From Nocardia cyriacigeorgica (GTDB taxonomy: Bacteria; Actinomycetota; Actinomycetes; Mycobacteriales; Mycobacteriaceae): a stretch of DNA of 47,982 bases. Location of the stretch: assembly GCF_010858045.1 (NCBI RefSeq), contig NZ_JAAGVC010000020.1:50131-98112 (forward strand), read 5' to 3'. The translations under genes were made by a program, and so were the position numbers. Below are positions 8,283 to 17,690 of this stretch, piece by piece. Each line of letters opens with the position of its first letter. Position 1 is the first letter of the stretch. Under the pieces are notes generated by a model. That model was not told where the DNA came from. It was given only the letters and a program-made list of their open reading frames with translations, and ran no database searches.

Positions 8283-9437
8283 TCAGGGCTTCTCGGGAAG
8301 CTTGATCGTCTCGGTCGGCGCGTCCGCGTCACCACGGCGCGGGCTCGACGGTGCGGTCGGTGCCGCGGGAGCCGGGCGACGCGGCGGCACACCGCCACGG
8401 CCGGCCGGAGCGCCGGCGCCACCACCGCGCACACCGAGCACGATGCCGGCGATCAGCGCGATCAGGCCGACGACACCGAGGATGATCGGCACGACGCGAC
8501 CGAACAGCGACAGCTTGTCGATGTTCTCCTTGGCGACCGACAGCTGCGACTCGATGGTCGGCTCGTCGAAGGTCAGCGTCGCCTTCAGCGCGGTGACCTC
8601 GGGCTTGTCGCCGGTGCGGCCGTAGTACATGTGGATGGCCTCTTGACCGTCGACCACGGTGCCGGTCTCCGGCTCGACGTACAGGTCACGGGTGTTGGTG
8701 TACCAGCGGAACATGGTGATGTCGCCTTCACCCTCCACGCCCCACTTGGCGGCGGGCAGGCTGAGCCGGTACGACGGGTTCTTGGTGGCGTCGTACAGGT
8801 TGGCCGGCTCGACGACCTGACGGAAGTGGTACACGGTGGTGCCGTTGATCTCGGTCTCCTCGATGAACTTGGCATCGGAGGTGACGCGGGCGGTCCGGTC
8901 GAAGTACGGGTAGTCCTTCTTCTCGGTGCCGATCGGGAAGCGGTACTGCAGGCCTTCCCGCTTGAACGGCTCGGCGACGCTCTCGCCTTCCTTGTTCACC
9001 GTGGCGGCGATGGACCCGTTGGGGTCCTCGTCCACCGGCTCGCCGGTCTTGCGGTCGATGGTGACCCGGTCGATCTCGGCGGTGAGCAGGCCGGTGTCGC
9101 CCTGCTTATCGGTACGCCGGAGCGTGGTACCCGCCTGGACGGTCATCTTCTCCGCGTCCGAGGGTTCCTCGACGGTCACGAATCGCTGGAAGACCAGGGG
9201 AACGTTCTGGTCGACCTTTGCCGAGCCCTCGGGGGCCGTCAGCGATTTGGCGTCGAGCACGAGGCTTTCCTGGCCTGGCACATTGGTGGCGATGGTGGTG
9301 ATCTCGAGGTCGAGGGGAGTCTTCGCCATCTTGCTCAAGGTATAGGTCGGGATCATCAGCGCGGCCACGATGAGCAGCGCGCCGAGGCCTACGAGCAGGC
9401 AGGCAACCGTCCTTTTGGTTCCGGCACTCTGTGCCAT
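8283..9437 (-). CDS. pgfA: DUF3068 envelope protein PgfA (Rv0227c-like)
   Basis: A cell-envelope protein of 384 residues. One membrane helix lies near the N-terminus (CLLVGLGALLIVAALMIPTY, residues 13-32), then a large extracytoplasmic beta-rich domain, a second helix (IILGVVGLIALIAGIVLGV, about 314-332) and a Pro/Arg/Ala cytoplasmic tail. This is the DUF3068 layout. From the literature, the M. smegmatis homologue MSMEG_0317 and the Corynebacterium homologue are needed for lipomannan/lipoarabinomannan maturation, polar growth and trehalose-mycolate trafficking with MmpL3. ATG 9437 has GAGGAG about 8 nt upstream; the open frame extends 26 codons further without family similarity. It is transcribed alone, ending at the U-run terminator, and is divergent from the acyltransferase gene. 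Confidence 0.88.
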   Translation of the reverse strand: MAQSAGTKRTVACLLVGLGALLIVAALMIPTYTLSKMAKTPLDLEITTIATNVPGQESLVLDAKSLTAPEGSAKVDQNVPLVFQRFVTVEEPSDAEKMTVQAGTTLRRTDKQGDTGLLTAEIDRVTIDRKTGEPVDEDPNGSIAATVNKEGESVAEPFKREGLQYRFPIGTEKKDYPYFDRTARVTSDAKFIEETEINGTTVYHFRQVVEPANLYDATKNPSYRLSLPAAKWGVEGEGDITMFRWYTNTRDLYVEPETGTVVDGQEAIHMYYGRTGDKPEVTALKATLTFDEPTIESQLSVAKENIDKLSLFGRVVPIILGVVGLIALIAGIVLGVRGGGAGAPAGRGGVPPRRPAPAAPTAPSSPRRGDADAPTETIKLPEKP

Positions 9438-9638
9438 GCAAAGTCTCCTCGTTGTAGAACACGGGTCGCTCCGTCGGTACTGTGGGCATGCCACAGCACT
9501 CGTGAGCCCCGACACTAACAGCCCGGTGATGAACCACGCCGTGCCGAGGCCGGAATCGGACCTAAAATCGCCCGAGTCTAGCGCGAAAAGTGAAATGTCG
9601 GATTCTCATGTCGAAATCCGCAGGGCAGACTGGACCCG

Positions 9639-10823
9639 ATGATCGCCACCGCACCCACCACTACGGACGCCCCGGCTCGTCCGCGCGCCTTCCTGCCCGC
9701 ATTGGAGGGCATGCGCGGTATGGCGGCACTGGGTGTCCTGCTCACCCATGTCGCCTTCCAGACCGCGGCGACCGGGATTCCGGTGCTCGGCCGGGTGCTC
9801 GAGCGCTTCGATATGGCGGTGGCGGTGTTCTTCGCGCTGTCGGGGTTCCTGCTGTGGCGCCCGCACGCGGCGGCTGCGCGCGGGCTCGGCACCGCCCCCG
9901 GAGTGGGCCGCTACCTGCGTCACCGCGCGGCCCGCATCCTGCCCGCCTACTGGGTGGTGGTGTGCGTGGTGCTGATCTTGCTGCCGAGTGCGGCCGATAC
10001 CGCGGGTTTCCGGGTGTGGTTGTCGAATCTGCTGCTGTTGCAGGTGTTCATCCCCCTGACGCTGACCGACGGCTTGACCCAGATGTGGAGTCTGTCGGTG
10101 GAGGTGGCCTTCTATCTGGTGCTGCCGCTGCTGGCTTTCGCGCTGTCGGGTCTGCGCGGTTCGGCGGCGCTGGCGCGCATTCCGGCGGTGCTCGGGCTGG
10201 CGCTGATCAGTCTCGGCTGGAATTTCCTTCCGGTGCCCACTCCGGATGCCATTCACGCCGACAATTGGCTGCCGGGATATCTGCCGTGGTTCGCCGCGGG
10301 CATGCTGTTGGCCGAAGTGATATTCGATAGTCGGCCGCTATTGCGGTTCCGCCGGGTCGCGGGAAATCAGCCCCTCATGTGGAGTGTGGCGCTGGTCGTC
10401 TTCCTGATCTCGGCGACGAACTTCGGCGGCCCCGCCGGGCTCACCCGAGCCGAGCCCTGGCAGTACGCGGCGAAGATGGGTCTGGGCGCGCTGATCGGAT
10501 TCACCCTGCTCGCGCCGCTGATCCTGCGCGATGCCGAGAAGAAGCCGCATCGCTGGCTGGAATCCGCAGCCTGCCAGGCGATCGGCCGCTGGTCCTACGG
10601 CATCTTCATCTGGCATCTCGCCGTGCTGTCGATCGTCTTCCCGGTTTTCGGCATCGTGCCGTTCAGCGGTGATTTCCTGCTCGTGCTCACCCTCACCATC
10701 GCGATCACCCTGCCCATCTCCGCCGCCAGCTATGCCCTGATCGAAGAGCCGGTGCGCCGCTACGTGCGCCGTCGCGAGCAGCTGGCAGCGGCGCGCAAGG
10801 CGGAGCAGACGGCCGACGCGTAG
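9639..10823 (+). CDS. Acyltransferase 3 family membrane protein (Rv0228-like)
   Basis: Transfers an acyl group, commonly acetyl or succinyl, to an envelope glycan at the membrane (OafA/NodX type). The family opening LEGMRGMAALGVLLTHVAF carries the conserved Arg and His. About ten membrane helices follow, including AVAVFFALSGFLLWRPH and MWSLSVEVAFYLVLPLLAF, and the C-terminus has the usual YALIEEPVRRYVRRR. Its 394 residues match the M. tuberculosis Rv0228 size class and position. ATG 9639 has only a weak purine stretch (CAGGG) upstream; TAAAAT at 9563-9568 may be its -10. It converges on aftD. Confidence 0.88.
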   Translation: MIATAPTTTDAPARPRAFLPALEGMRGMAALGVLLTHVAFQTAATGIPVLGRVLERFDMAVAVFFALSGFLLWRPHAAAARGLGTAPGVGRYLRHRAARILPAYWVVVCVVLILLPSAADTAGFRVWLSNLLLLQVFIPLTLTDGLTQMWSLSVEVAFYLVLPLLAFALSGLRGSAALARIPAVLGLALISLGWNFLPVPTPDAIHADNWLPGYLPWFAAGMLLAEVIFDSRPLLRFRRVAGNQPLMWSVALVVFLISATNFGGPAGLTRAEPWQYAAKMGLGALIGFTLLAPLILRDAEKKPHRWLESAACQAIGRWSYGIFIWHLAVLSIVFPVFGIVPFSGDFLLVLTLTIAITLPISAASYALIEEPVRRYVRRREQLAAARKAEQTADA

Positions 10824-10926
10824 CGGTTACCGACGGCAATCGGCCCATCGCCGCGCCGCCGAACCCGTACGGCGATCGGATGACCTGCGGCTCAGCGTAT
10901 TCGTGGTATCCGGCTGCCGGCTCGCC

Positions 10927-13900
10927 CTACGGCAACTGATCGGACTCGGGCGACCCACCCTTACGTCGGCGTGGCGGCAGAACGGCGATCCCGACCGCGA
11001 TGACGGCGATGAGGGCGGGCAGCTGCACCCACAGCGAACCACCCATATAACCGGTGGGGGAGCGCCATGGCCCCGTCGACAGCGCGGCCGCCGACAGCGC
11101 CGTGCCCACGCCTGCGACGACGACCAGCGCGGTGCGCGGGATGCGCGGCACGAAGCTGATCAGGGCGAGGCCGGCCGCGGTGAGGGCGGTGCCGACCGGA
11201 CCGGAAATGATCGTGGTGGCGGCGGCGAGTCCGACGGCGGGGACCCAGCGGGTGCGCCAGGTGCGCGGGGCCGGGCTGTCGGGCAGCGGGCGGCCGCGGC
11301 GTGGAATGGCGAGGGCGGCAAGGGGGATCAACAGCAGCAGCCCGCCGAAAATGGCCAGGCGATACCAGCGGTCGACGGGGAATGCGACGGTGATCGGGCC
11401 TTGCGTGCCTTCGGGCAGCAGCCAGCCCTGTTTCCAGCCATCGACCACGACGGGGTCCAGTTCACGACCGTCGGCGGTTTCTGCGGTCCAGCCGACGTTG
11501 GTGCTGAGCGGAAGGACCAACAGTCGCGGCCCGCCGGCGACCGGCGGATTCGGCACCGGGTCGACCGCGGGATCGTCCAGCCGCAATCGGTCGACGAAGA
11601 ACAGCTCGGTCGGGGCGGCGATCACGTCGACGCGGCCGGGGAACAGGTCGACGGCCGGGCTCGGCGCCGAATCCGGTGCACCTGAGGCGTCGTCGGAATC
11701 GGCAGCTGCCGCACCCGGACCGGTCTGCGCCGCATCGATTCCGCAGACCCGCGCGGAAACCGGTGCGCCCGACAGTAGTTCGGCAGCGGTCGCGGTGACC
11801 GAGGTCTGGAAGACCACGCCACCCAATGCCACGGTCGGCCCGTCCGCGCAGCCGATCGTGATCAACCGGTCCGGGTCGGCGGGCGCCGGATAGTCCGGTC
11901 CGAGCACCGACACCTCGGCCAGGCCGGGCGGCTGGGTCTGGGCGAAGCCGAGCGCGGTGCGGTCGAGGACCGAATCCCAGCTCTGCACGGTGAGCTCGAT
12001 GCGGTCGGTGACGGTGGGGTGCAGCGAGATCCGGGTGGTTTCGTCGTCGAGTTCGCGCACCTGCGGTCCATTGCCGAGGTTCACGGCGACCGAGGTCGGC
12101 GCGGCGGGCAGCCCGCCCAGCGAGGAGGTGATGTCGAGGCCGGTCACCAGCGCAGGTTCCGGCAGCTCGATGGTCAGGGTGGGCCTGGCGCCGAGCAGGT
12201 TTCGCACCGAGTCCTCGGGTGCGGTCCAGCTGGTGCGCGGGTCGCCGTCGGTGGCGGCGAACGCCGAACCGCGCAGGTCGCCCACGTCGGACTTGCCGCG
12301 CGCGATCGGGCGGTGCGGATCGGTGAGCAGGGCTTCGAGCGCCGGTCCCTGCCGGGTCCGCAGGGTCAGCTCGGGCGTGACGGTCACTCCGTCGGGCACC
12401 GACAGCGTCCGCTGGAAGGCGCCGAGTTCTTCCGGCGCGAGTGCCAGGCCCTTCCCGCAGCGCACTCGATCGGGCGCGTCGAAACAGGCGCTGCGGCCGG
12501 GGAATTCCTGGCCGAGATCCCAGCCGGCGACAGCCGCCGCCTCGGGTGCGGGTGGGAGCACCGTGCGGTGCTGGATGTCGACGCGCACCGGGGCGTCGCG
12601 GATCGAATAGTCGTCGAGGGTGAGTTCGCTGATGCCGAACTGGCCACCCGCCGTGCCATCCCTGGTGCGGATGGCGGTGATGGTCATCCAGCTGGTCGTC
12701 CCGGCAGGCAGCGAAATCGACACCTGCGCACCGGGTTCGGAGATGCGGGCGGACACGCTGCCGTTGTCGGTGCGCACCTCCACCCACTTCACCGGATCGC
12801 CGATGGCGGCCGCGCTGGTCGTCAACCGCAAGAGTCCGGCACGGATGGGTTGGTCGAGATCGAGCCGGAGCCATTGGCCCACCGCGCGTTCGGCGCCATT
12901 GCTGACCCAGCCGGTGGCGGGATCGCCGTCGACGGCGGCCGCGGTGGAGCTACCCGGCGCGGAACCGCCGATCTGGGTGGCGTCGGCGGCGGAACTGGAC
13001 GCGGTGACGGTCGCACCGGACCATTCGCCGCGCACCGGTTCCGCGCCGGGAACCGGATAGTCGGGCACCAGATTGTGGGTGCGGCGCGCGTCGTCGGGTG
13101 CGCGCAGCGCCGAATTATGGTTGTCGACCTTGCCGAAATCGGTTTCGCGAGCCATCGGGGTATCGGTGATGGTCACCGGCCCCATGGGCAGTCCGGCGCG
13201 TTCCCGGTCGGCCGCGAGCAGCCGGGGTTCGGCGCCGGCACCGGGATCGCGATTGAGCCGCTCCAGCACTTCCGGCCCGCCCTGCACCGTGGGCACGGTG
13301 CTCAGCGGGACGGTGTAGGCGCCGGGCAGCTCGTCCGGTGCGCCGGTGCCACTGCGCAGCTCGGCCGGGGTTCCCGGCGTCGGTATGTCGACCCGGTAGA
13401 TCTCGACGGCCGGGTACGCCGGGCGCAGATCGCCGTCGGCGACCAGCCCATCGGCGATGACGCCGGTGACGATCGGATCGCCGAACTCGGCCACCTTGCG
13501 CAGCCCCGGCGAATGGTCGAGCGCCTGATGGGCGAGCATGGGCCGGGTCGACCGCGAGGTGTCCGGGTCCAGGTCGTTGCGCAGCACCACCACGCCGATG
13601 CCCTGCCCGGCCAGCGTCGCGGCCAGCCCGGCCGACGGGCGCCCGTCGGCGATCAGCCGCTGCACCGAATCCATGGCGCGGATGGTGCCGGGCGGATTCA
13701 GCGGCACCGCGTCGCGTACCGCCCACGGCGTCCGCGCGAGCGCCTGCAGCGGTTCGTCGCGGGTCAGGCCCCACACCTGGCTGCCGAACGGCGCACCGGG
13801 CACCACCAGCGCGCGCGTGTCGGCGGCATTGTCGTTCAACCACTGCGCGGTCTGGCGCCAATACTCGGGGACCTCGTCGTAGGCGCCGCGCGGGGCCAGC

Positions 13901-15300
13901 TTGCCGGTCCAGGCCAGCGAGGTGGACAGCGCGAGCGCGGTCAGGATCAGCGCCGTCACCGCGACTTTCCGGTCCCGTTCGGGATGGGCGAACGCGCTGC
14001 GCCAGACCGGCATCGGTACCGAGGCGGGCAGCGGCACGCGGGCGATCAGATGCGCGAGACCCAGTACCAGCGGGATGCGGATGAGCGGTTCGAGCTTGTG
14101 CACATTGCGCAGCGGGGCGCCGGTCGAATCCAGGAACACGCGCACCGATTCGGCGAAGGGACCGCCGAGTTCGCCGACGTATCCGGCGCTGATGCCGACC
14201 AGTCCGACGCACAGGATCAACGTCAGCCGTCCGCGTCCCGGCATCGACCGCATGGCGAGTCCGGCCATGCCCGCCGCCGCGATCAGGCCGGTGGCCAGCA
14301 CCGCGGCGGGTTGGGTGACCAGCACCGCGCCCGCGATGCGTTCGGGCGAGACGAACGGCGTCCAGCTGTCGGTGCCGCGCAACACCTCACCGAGCGAGGC
14401 CCACTGGGTGGTGACGCCGGAGGATTCGATGTAGTCGAGGAACGGTGGGCTCACCCGGCCGAGCAGCAGCAGCGGCACCGCCCACCAGAACGTGGCGAGC
14501 ACAAGCAGCGGAATCCATGCCGCGGTGAACCGCCACCAGCGGCGATTCGGCCGATACGACGCCCACCACAGCAGCGCGGGCAGGAAGGCGGCGACGGTCG
14601 CCACCGCGTTCACCGCGCCCATCAGCGCCAAGGCCAGCGCACTGCCCGCGGGTGAGCGCGCGCCACCGCGCCGTCGCTGATAGGCCGTGCCGAGCGCGGC
14701 CGGAGCCAGCAGTACCCACGGCGCAAGCACCATCGGCAAGGTCTCCGAGGAGATCGACCCGAGCGTGGTGAGCACCCGCGGTGACAGTGTGAACGCCAGC
14801 GCGGCGATCACGCGCGAGCCGCGACTGCCGATGCCGAGCGTTTCGGCCAGCTTGACGATTCCCCAGAAGCCGGCGAGCAACAGCAGCGCCCACCAGATCC
14901 GCTGGGTCACCCAGGCGGGCAGCCCGAGCAGATCGCCGAGGGAGAAGAAACTGCCGTGCGGGAAGAAGTATCCGTAGGCCTGGTTCTGCACCTGCCCCAT
15001 CGGGGCCTGGCTGCTCCACATGTGCGAGGCGCGGTCCAGGAAGCCGAGCGGGTTCTCGGCCAGGTCGTATTTGGTGTCGGCGACGGTGAGTCCGGGCGCC
15101 TGGAGGAAGGTCAGCAGGAAGGCGGCGACGACTGTGCCCGCGAACCAGCGCCTCCCCAGCGGGGCGGTTTCCGCGGGTGCCCGTACCGCGTCGCGGGCGC
15201 CCGTGGCCGGCCGGTCGGCCGCCGGTGGGCGCACGGGGGTTCTGGTGTCGTCGGGCATCACGTTCGTATCAGTCGGCGTCGCGGGCATGGGAGCGAGCAC
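10927..15300 (-). CDS. aftD: Alpha-(1->3)-arabinofuranosyltransferase AftD
   Basis: A very large GT-C enzyme (1457 aa) that adds arabinofuranose from decaprenyl-phospho-arabinose to arabinogalactan/lipoarabinomannan outside the membrane. Synteny with Rv0236c, size, and the N-terminal DTKYDLAENPLGFLDRASHM (first extracytoplasmic loop, with the conserved acids) make the assignment firm. The N-terminal third holds about 11 membrane helices; the middle holds discoidin-like carbohydrate-binding modules (around DGDPATGWVSNGAER and DGDPRTSWTAPEDS), and further helices close the C-terminus. GTG 15300 has TACCCT (15311-15306) 5 nt before it and no Shine-Dalgarno, fitting a leaderless mRNA; ATG 15288 or 15258 are alternatives. 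A DUF2613 peptide gene lies upstream on the same strand, as in mycobacteria. Confidence 0.93.
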   Translation of the reverse strand: MLAPMPATPTDTNVMPDDTRTPVRPPAADRPATGARDAVRAPAETAPLGRRWFAGTVVAAFLLTFLQAPGLTVADTKYDLAENPLGFLDRASHMWSSQAPMGQVQNQAYGYFFPHGSFFSLGDLLGLPAWVTQRIWWALLLLAGFWGIVKLAETLGIGSRGSRVIAALAFTLSPRVLTTLGSISSETLPMVLAPWVLLAPAALGTAYQRRRGGARSPAGSALALALMGAVNAVATVAAFLPALLWWASYRPNRRWWRFTAAWIPLLVLATFWWAVPLLLLGRVSPPFLDYIESSGVTTQWASLGEVLRGTDSWTPFVSPERIAGAVLVTQPAAVLATGLIAAAGMAGLAMRSMPGRGRLTLILCVGLVGISAGYVGELGGPFAESVRVFLDSTGAPLRNVHKLEPLIRIPLVLGLAHLIARVPLPASVPMPVWRSAFAHPERDRKVAVTALILTALALSTSLAWTGKLAPRGAYDEVPEYWRQTAQWLNDNAADTRALVVPGAPFGSQVWGLTRDEPLQALARTPWAVRDAVPLNPPGTIRAMDSVQRLIADGRPSAGLAATLAGQGIGVVVLRNDLDPDTSRSTRPMLAHQALDHSPGLRKVAEFGDPIVTGVIADGLVADGDLRPAYPAVEIYRVDIPTPGTPAELRSGTGAPDELPGAYTVPLSTVPTVQGGPEVLERLNRDPGAGAEPRLLAADRERAGLPMGPVTITDTPMARETDFGKVDNHNSALRAPDDARRTHNLVPDYPVPGAEPVRGEWSGATVTASSSAADATQIGGSAPGSSTAAAVDGDPATGWVSNGAERAVGQWLRLDLDQPIRAGLLRLTTSAAAIGDPVKWVEVRTDNGSVSARISEPGAQVSISLPAGTTSWMTITAIRTRDGTAGGQFGISELTLDDYSIRDAPVRVDIQHRTVLPPAPEAAAVAGWDLGQEFPGRSACFDAPDRVRCGKGLALAPEELGAFQRTLSVPDGVTVTPELTLRTRQGPALEALLTDPHRPIARGKSDVGDLRGSAFAATDGDPRTSWTAPEDSVRNLLGARPTLTIELPEPALVTGLDITSSLGGLPAAPTSVAVNLGNGPQVRELDDETTRISLHPTVTDRIELTVQSWDSVLDRTALGFAQTQPPGLAEVSVLGPDYPAPADPDRLITIGCADGPTVALGGVVFQTSVTATAAELLSGAPVSARVCGIDAAQTGPGAAAADSDDASGAPDSAPSPAVDLFPGRVDVIAAPTELFFVDRLRLDDPAVDPVPNPPVAGGPRLLVLPLSTNVGWTAETADGRELDPVVVDGWKQGWLLPEGTQGPITVAFPVDRWYRLAIFGGLLLLIPLAALAIPRRGRPLPDSPAPRTWRTRWVPAVGLAAATTIISGPVGTALTAAGLALISFVPRIPRTALVVVAGVGTALSAAALSTGPWRSPTGYMGGSLWVQLPALIAVIAVGIAVLPPRRRKGGSPESDQLP

Positions 15301-15590
15301 ACGCGAGGGTAGCCGCGCCCTGCGCCGGGCCCACGCAGCCGAGCCTGTTCAGGCGGGGGATCGCGGCGTAGCGGCGATCCGGACGACGCGGTGGCGCGGA
15401 GCGAATCGCGGACAGGGCTCGACGGTGGTCGATCGAGGTGCGAATGCGGCGCCGCGTGGACGGCAGGCGGCGATGAGGTGGAAGGTTCGCGCGGGTGTTC
15501 GTGCCGCGGTGCTGCGCGAGATCGGCGGGCACCGCAGCTAGCGGATCGCTCGCGCCGGGCGCGAGCGATCCGTGGAAAACCGGGTGTGGA
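15301..15590. other. Intergenic region between aftD and the DUF2613 gene
   Basis: It holds the aftD leaderless -10 (TACCCT, 15311-15306) and a long hairpin at 15542-15572. The remaining open frames have Arg-rich shadow composition and no family resemblance; no other gene was seen. Confidence 0.5.
15542..15572 (-). terminator. GC-rich hairpin after the DUF2613 gene
   Basis: Arms CGGATCGCTCGCGC and GCGCGAGCGATCCG (14 bp, perfect) enclose a 3-nt loop, 18 bp past the stop of the DUF2613 gene on the minus strand. There is no U-run. The position and very strong stem suggest a terminator that separates this gene from aftD. Confidence 0.55.
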
Positions 15591-15761
15591 TCAGCGGCTG
15601 CCGTATTCGACGTTGTTCAACAGCGAGGAGTCGGCGTCGCCGCTGCGGTCGATCTCCGGGCGGGTGTTCTGCTGCACTGCCGCCGTGATGATGAACACCG
15701 CGATCGCACCCAGGACGGCGCCGGCGACCGCACTAGCGGCACCAGGTACAGCAAACTTCAT
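15591..15761 (-). CDS. DUF2613 small membrane protein (Rv0236A-like)
   Basis: A 56-residue single-pass membrane peptide translated by eye from the minus strand: it starts MKFAVPGAASAVAGAVLGAI and ends NNVEYGSR. One hydrophobic helix (about residues 8-29) is followed by a polar tail (QQNTRPEIDRSGDADSS). The length, helix and the terminal VEYGSR motif match the DUF2613 family, whose M. tuberculosis member Rv0236A also lies just upstream of aftD. Function is unknown; the fixed neighbourhood suggests an accessory to AftD or to arabinan export. TTGGAG is placed about 9 nt before the ATG. It is followed by a 14-bp hairpin, so it may be its own transcription unit. Confidence 0.88.
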   Translation of the reverse strand: MKFAVPGAASAVAGAVLGAIAVFIITAAVQQNTRPEIDRSGDADSSLLNNVEYGSR

Positions 15762-15886
15762 CGGGGCACTCCAATACTTCGCGGAAGGCAGGTATTCCCG
15801 GCCAACCTAGCAGGACTTCGGGGATTCGCGTACGCGCAGGTCTGCTATAGCGAAAAGATATTTCCGGATCGGCTGGTGACGGGGGG

Positions 15887-16978
15887 TCAATCAGGCAGCG
15901 CGCAATTGAGACTGTCGAGCAGGGTGCGCAGTTTGGCGGTCGTCTCGTCCAGTTCGACGCGCGGCTCCGAGGCCGCGACGATCCCGCCGCCGGCGAAGGC
16001 GCGCAGCGACAGTCCATCGGCCGCGATCTCGGCGCAGCGGATCGCCACCACCCAGTCGCCGTCACCGTCCGCGTCGCACCAGCCTGCGGCCCCGCCGTAG
16101 AACCCGCGATCTCCTTCGAGCTCGATGATCGCCTCCAGGGCCTGCGGTGTGGGCGTGCCGCAGACGGCGGGCGTCGGATGCAGCAGCAGCGCCAGTTCGA
16201 GGGCAGTGGGCGCGGGGTCGCGCAGGGTGCCGGTGATCGGGGTGCCGAGATGCCAGACCTGCTGGGTCTGCACCAATTCCGGGCCGTCCGGGATGGTGAG
16301 CGAGCTGCACAGCGGGCGCAGTTTCTCCGCGATCCAGTCGATGACGAAGGCGTGCTCGTCGCGATTCTTGGTGCTGGCCAGCAGTTCACCGGCCTGCACG
16401 GCGTCGGCGTCCGGATCGGCCAGGCGCGGCAGGGTGCCCGCGAGCGGATGCAGCGTGACGGTCGTGCCGTGCCGCGAGACCAGCACCTCCGGTGTCGCGC
16501 CGACCAGCGTCTCGCCCGGGCGTCCGGCCGGCGTCAGGTCCACGGCGTAGACGTGTGCGCGCGGATGTCGTGTGAGCAACTGCGCGGCCACCACCTGCGC
16601 ATCCAGCGGTTCGTCGGCGGCCGCGAGCACCGAACGCGCCGCGACCACTTTGCGCAACGGCTGCCGGGTATCGCCGAGCTGTTCGACCAGTTTCGCCACC
16701 CGCGCCAGGTGCTCGCCGGTGCTCGGCAACTCACTGATGACGCTCACCGGCGGCAGCTCGGGAACCGCGGCCGGGCGCCACGGGCCCGCGGTGTGTTCCA
16801 CCCGTCCCGGCACGCTCAACGCCGCCGGTTCCCGCGGGTCGAAGGGCAGGGCCCCCACCACCATCGCGGCCGTTCGGTCGCGCAGCGCGGTGACCGCCCG
16901 CTGTGCGTCGTCGAAGGTGGCGCGCGTGTCGTGCGCCCGGACCACTCCGTCCGGGGTTGCCAGCAAGAACCCGTCCAT
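15887..16978 (-). CDS. Isochorismate synthase (EntC/MenF family)
   Basis: Converts chorismate to isochorismate with Mg2+, the first step toward salicylate or 2,3-dihydroxybenzoate siderophores or menaquinone. Its 363 residues form the chorismate-binding fold. Visible signatures are the general-base lysine in RKVVAARS, GATPEVLV, HPLAGTL, HPTPAVCGTP, GFYGGAAGWCD and the C-terminal FAGGGIVAASEPRVELDETT, which strongly recalls E. coli EntC. No siderophore, salicylate or menaquinone gene is beside it, so the pathway cannot be read from context; M. tuberculosis has its entC elsewhere. ATG 16978 has no strong Shine-Dalgarno. It is oriented with the universal stress gene upstream (103 bp gap). Confidence 0.85.
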   Translation of the reverse strand: MDGFLLATPDGVVRAHDTRATFDDAQRAVTALRDRTAAMVVGALPFDPREPAALSVPGRVEHTAGPWRPAAVPELPPVSVISELPSTGEHLARVAKLVEQLGDTRQPLRKVVAARSVLAAADEPLDAQVVAAQLLTRHPRAHVYAVDLTPAGRPGETLVGATPEVLVSRHGTTVTLHPLAGTLPRLADPDADAVQAGELLASTKNRDEHAFVIDWIAEKLRPLCSSLTIPDGPELVQTQQVWHLGTPITGTLRDPAPTALELALLLHPTPAVCGTPTPQALEAIIELEGDRGFYGGAAGWCDADGDGDWVVAIRCAEIAADGLSLRAFAGGGIVAASEPRVELDETTAKLRTLLDSLNCALPD

Positions 16979-17080
16979 AGCCCGACGGTAGCCCCGGATT
17001 TCCCCGAGTTGGTGAGCTACGTCCGCCGGGGCGACGTAGATCTCATCGCGCGCAGGCGCAACCGTGCCCGGCTCGACGGT

Positions 17081-17548
17081 TCATTTCTCCGGCGGGACCA
17101 GGAAGACCGGCCGATGGCAATGCTTGAGCACCGCGTCGGCCACGCTGCTGTGCAGCAGCGCGCGGATCCCGGTGGCGCCGCGGGTGCCCGCGACGATGAT
17201 GTCGACGTTCAGTTCGTCGGCGCATTCGACGATGGCGTTCCAGATCGTCGAGGTGCATTCGGCGGTTCTGGCCTCGGCGTTGAGCCCGGCCAATGCGGCC
17301 AGGCGGACGCCCTCGCGGTTGGTTTCGCGGGCCGACACGTAGGCGACGTCCTCGATCTCCTCGTCGGGAACCCATTCCGGTTGCATCACCCCGGACAGCC
17401 CGGAGATGCGGGCGGCTTGGCGCACCATGGGCTCCCACGCGGTGAGCACGACGGCGCGGTCGGCGGTGAGGAATCGTCCGGCGTATTCGATGGCCCGTTT
17501 GGCGTGCTCGGATCCGTCATAGGCGATGAGCATCAGATCGCAGGACAC
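17081..17548 (-). CDS. Universal stress protein, UspA family
   Basis: A single-domain (155 aa) cytosolic protein of the UspA fold, usually ATP-binding in actinomycetes. The N-terminal DLMLIAYDGSEHAKRAIEYA carries the nucleotide-binding Asp. The C-terminal phosphate loop is GTRGATGIRALLHSS, which fits G-2x-G-9x-[GS]-S with serine where ATP-binding members usually have glycine, so ATP binding is likely but not certain. The GTG start at 17548 has GGGAGG 5 nt upstream. It is divergent from lpqI with a 142-bp gap and sits between the isochorismate synthase and lpqI, breaking the mycobacterial order at this point. Confidence 0.88.
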   Translation of the reverse strand: MSCDLMLIAYDGSEHAKRAIEYAGRFLTADRAVVLTAWEPMVRQAARISGLSGVMQPEWVPDEEIEDVAYVSARETNREGVRLAALAGLNAEARTAECTSTIWNAIVECADELNVDIIVAGTRGATGIRALLHSSVADAVLKHCHRPVFLVPPEK

Positions 17549-17678
17549 GGCGACCTCCCGGTGGTCTCCTGGCTACGTCCTCAGGTTACTCCCGGAGCGG
17601 GCCGGTGAGCCGCTCCCGCGCGGGCGCGCGGCTACCCCGGCACGCCGAACGGATTACCGCCGACCCGGGCACGCGGAT

Positions 17679-17684
17679 TACCGT
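17679..17684 (+). promoter_or_regulatory. -10 hexamer for a leaderless lpqI mRNA
   Basis: TACCGT (TANNNT consensus) lies exactly 6 nt before the lpqI ATG at 17691, and no Shine-Dalgarno is present. This spacing puts the transcription start on the A of the start codon. Confidence 0.45.
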
Positions 17685-17690
17685 CGATAC

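Noticed and set aside
7146..9518. A 790-codon plus-strand open frame opposite the flippase and pgfA genes
   Set aside because: It spans two genes and a minus-strand terminator and reads as shadow sequence without recognisable domains.
12019..14655. An 878-codon plus-strand open frame opposite aftD
   Set aside because: Long antisense frames are common in high-G+C genes; composition is Gly/Arg/His-rich with no family resemblance, while the minus strand encodes a clear AftD.
17594..17616. GGAGCGG/CCGCTCC inverted repeat between the universal stress gene and lpqI
   Set aside because: Seven-base GC-only arms are too easily found by chance in this G+C-rich DNA, and the position fits neither a terminator nor the lpqI promoter.
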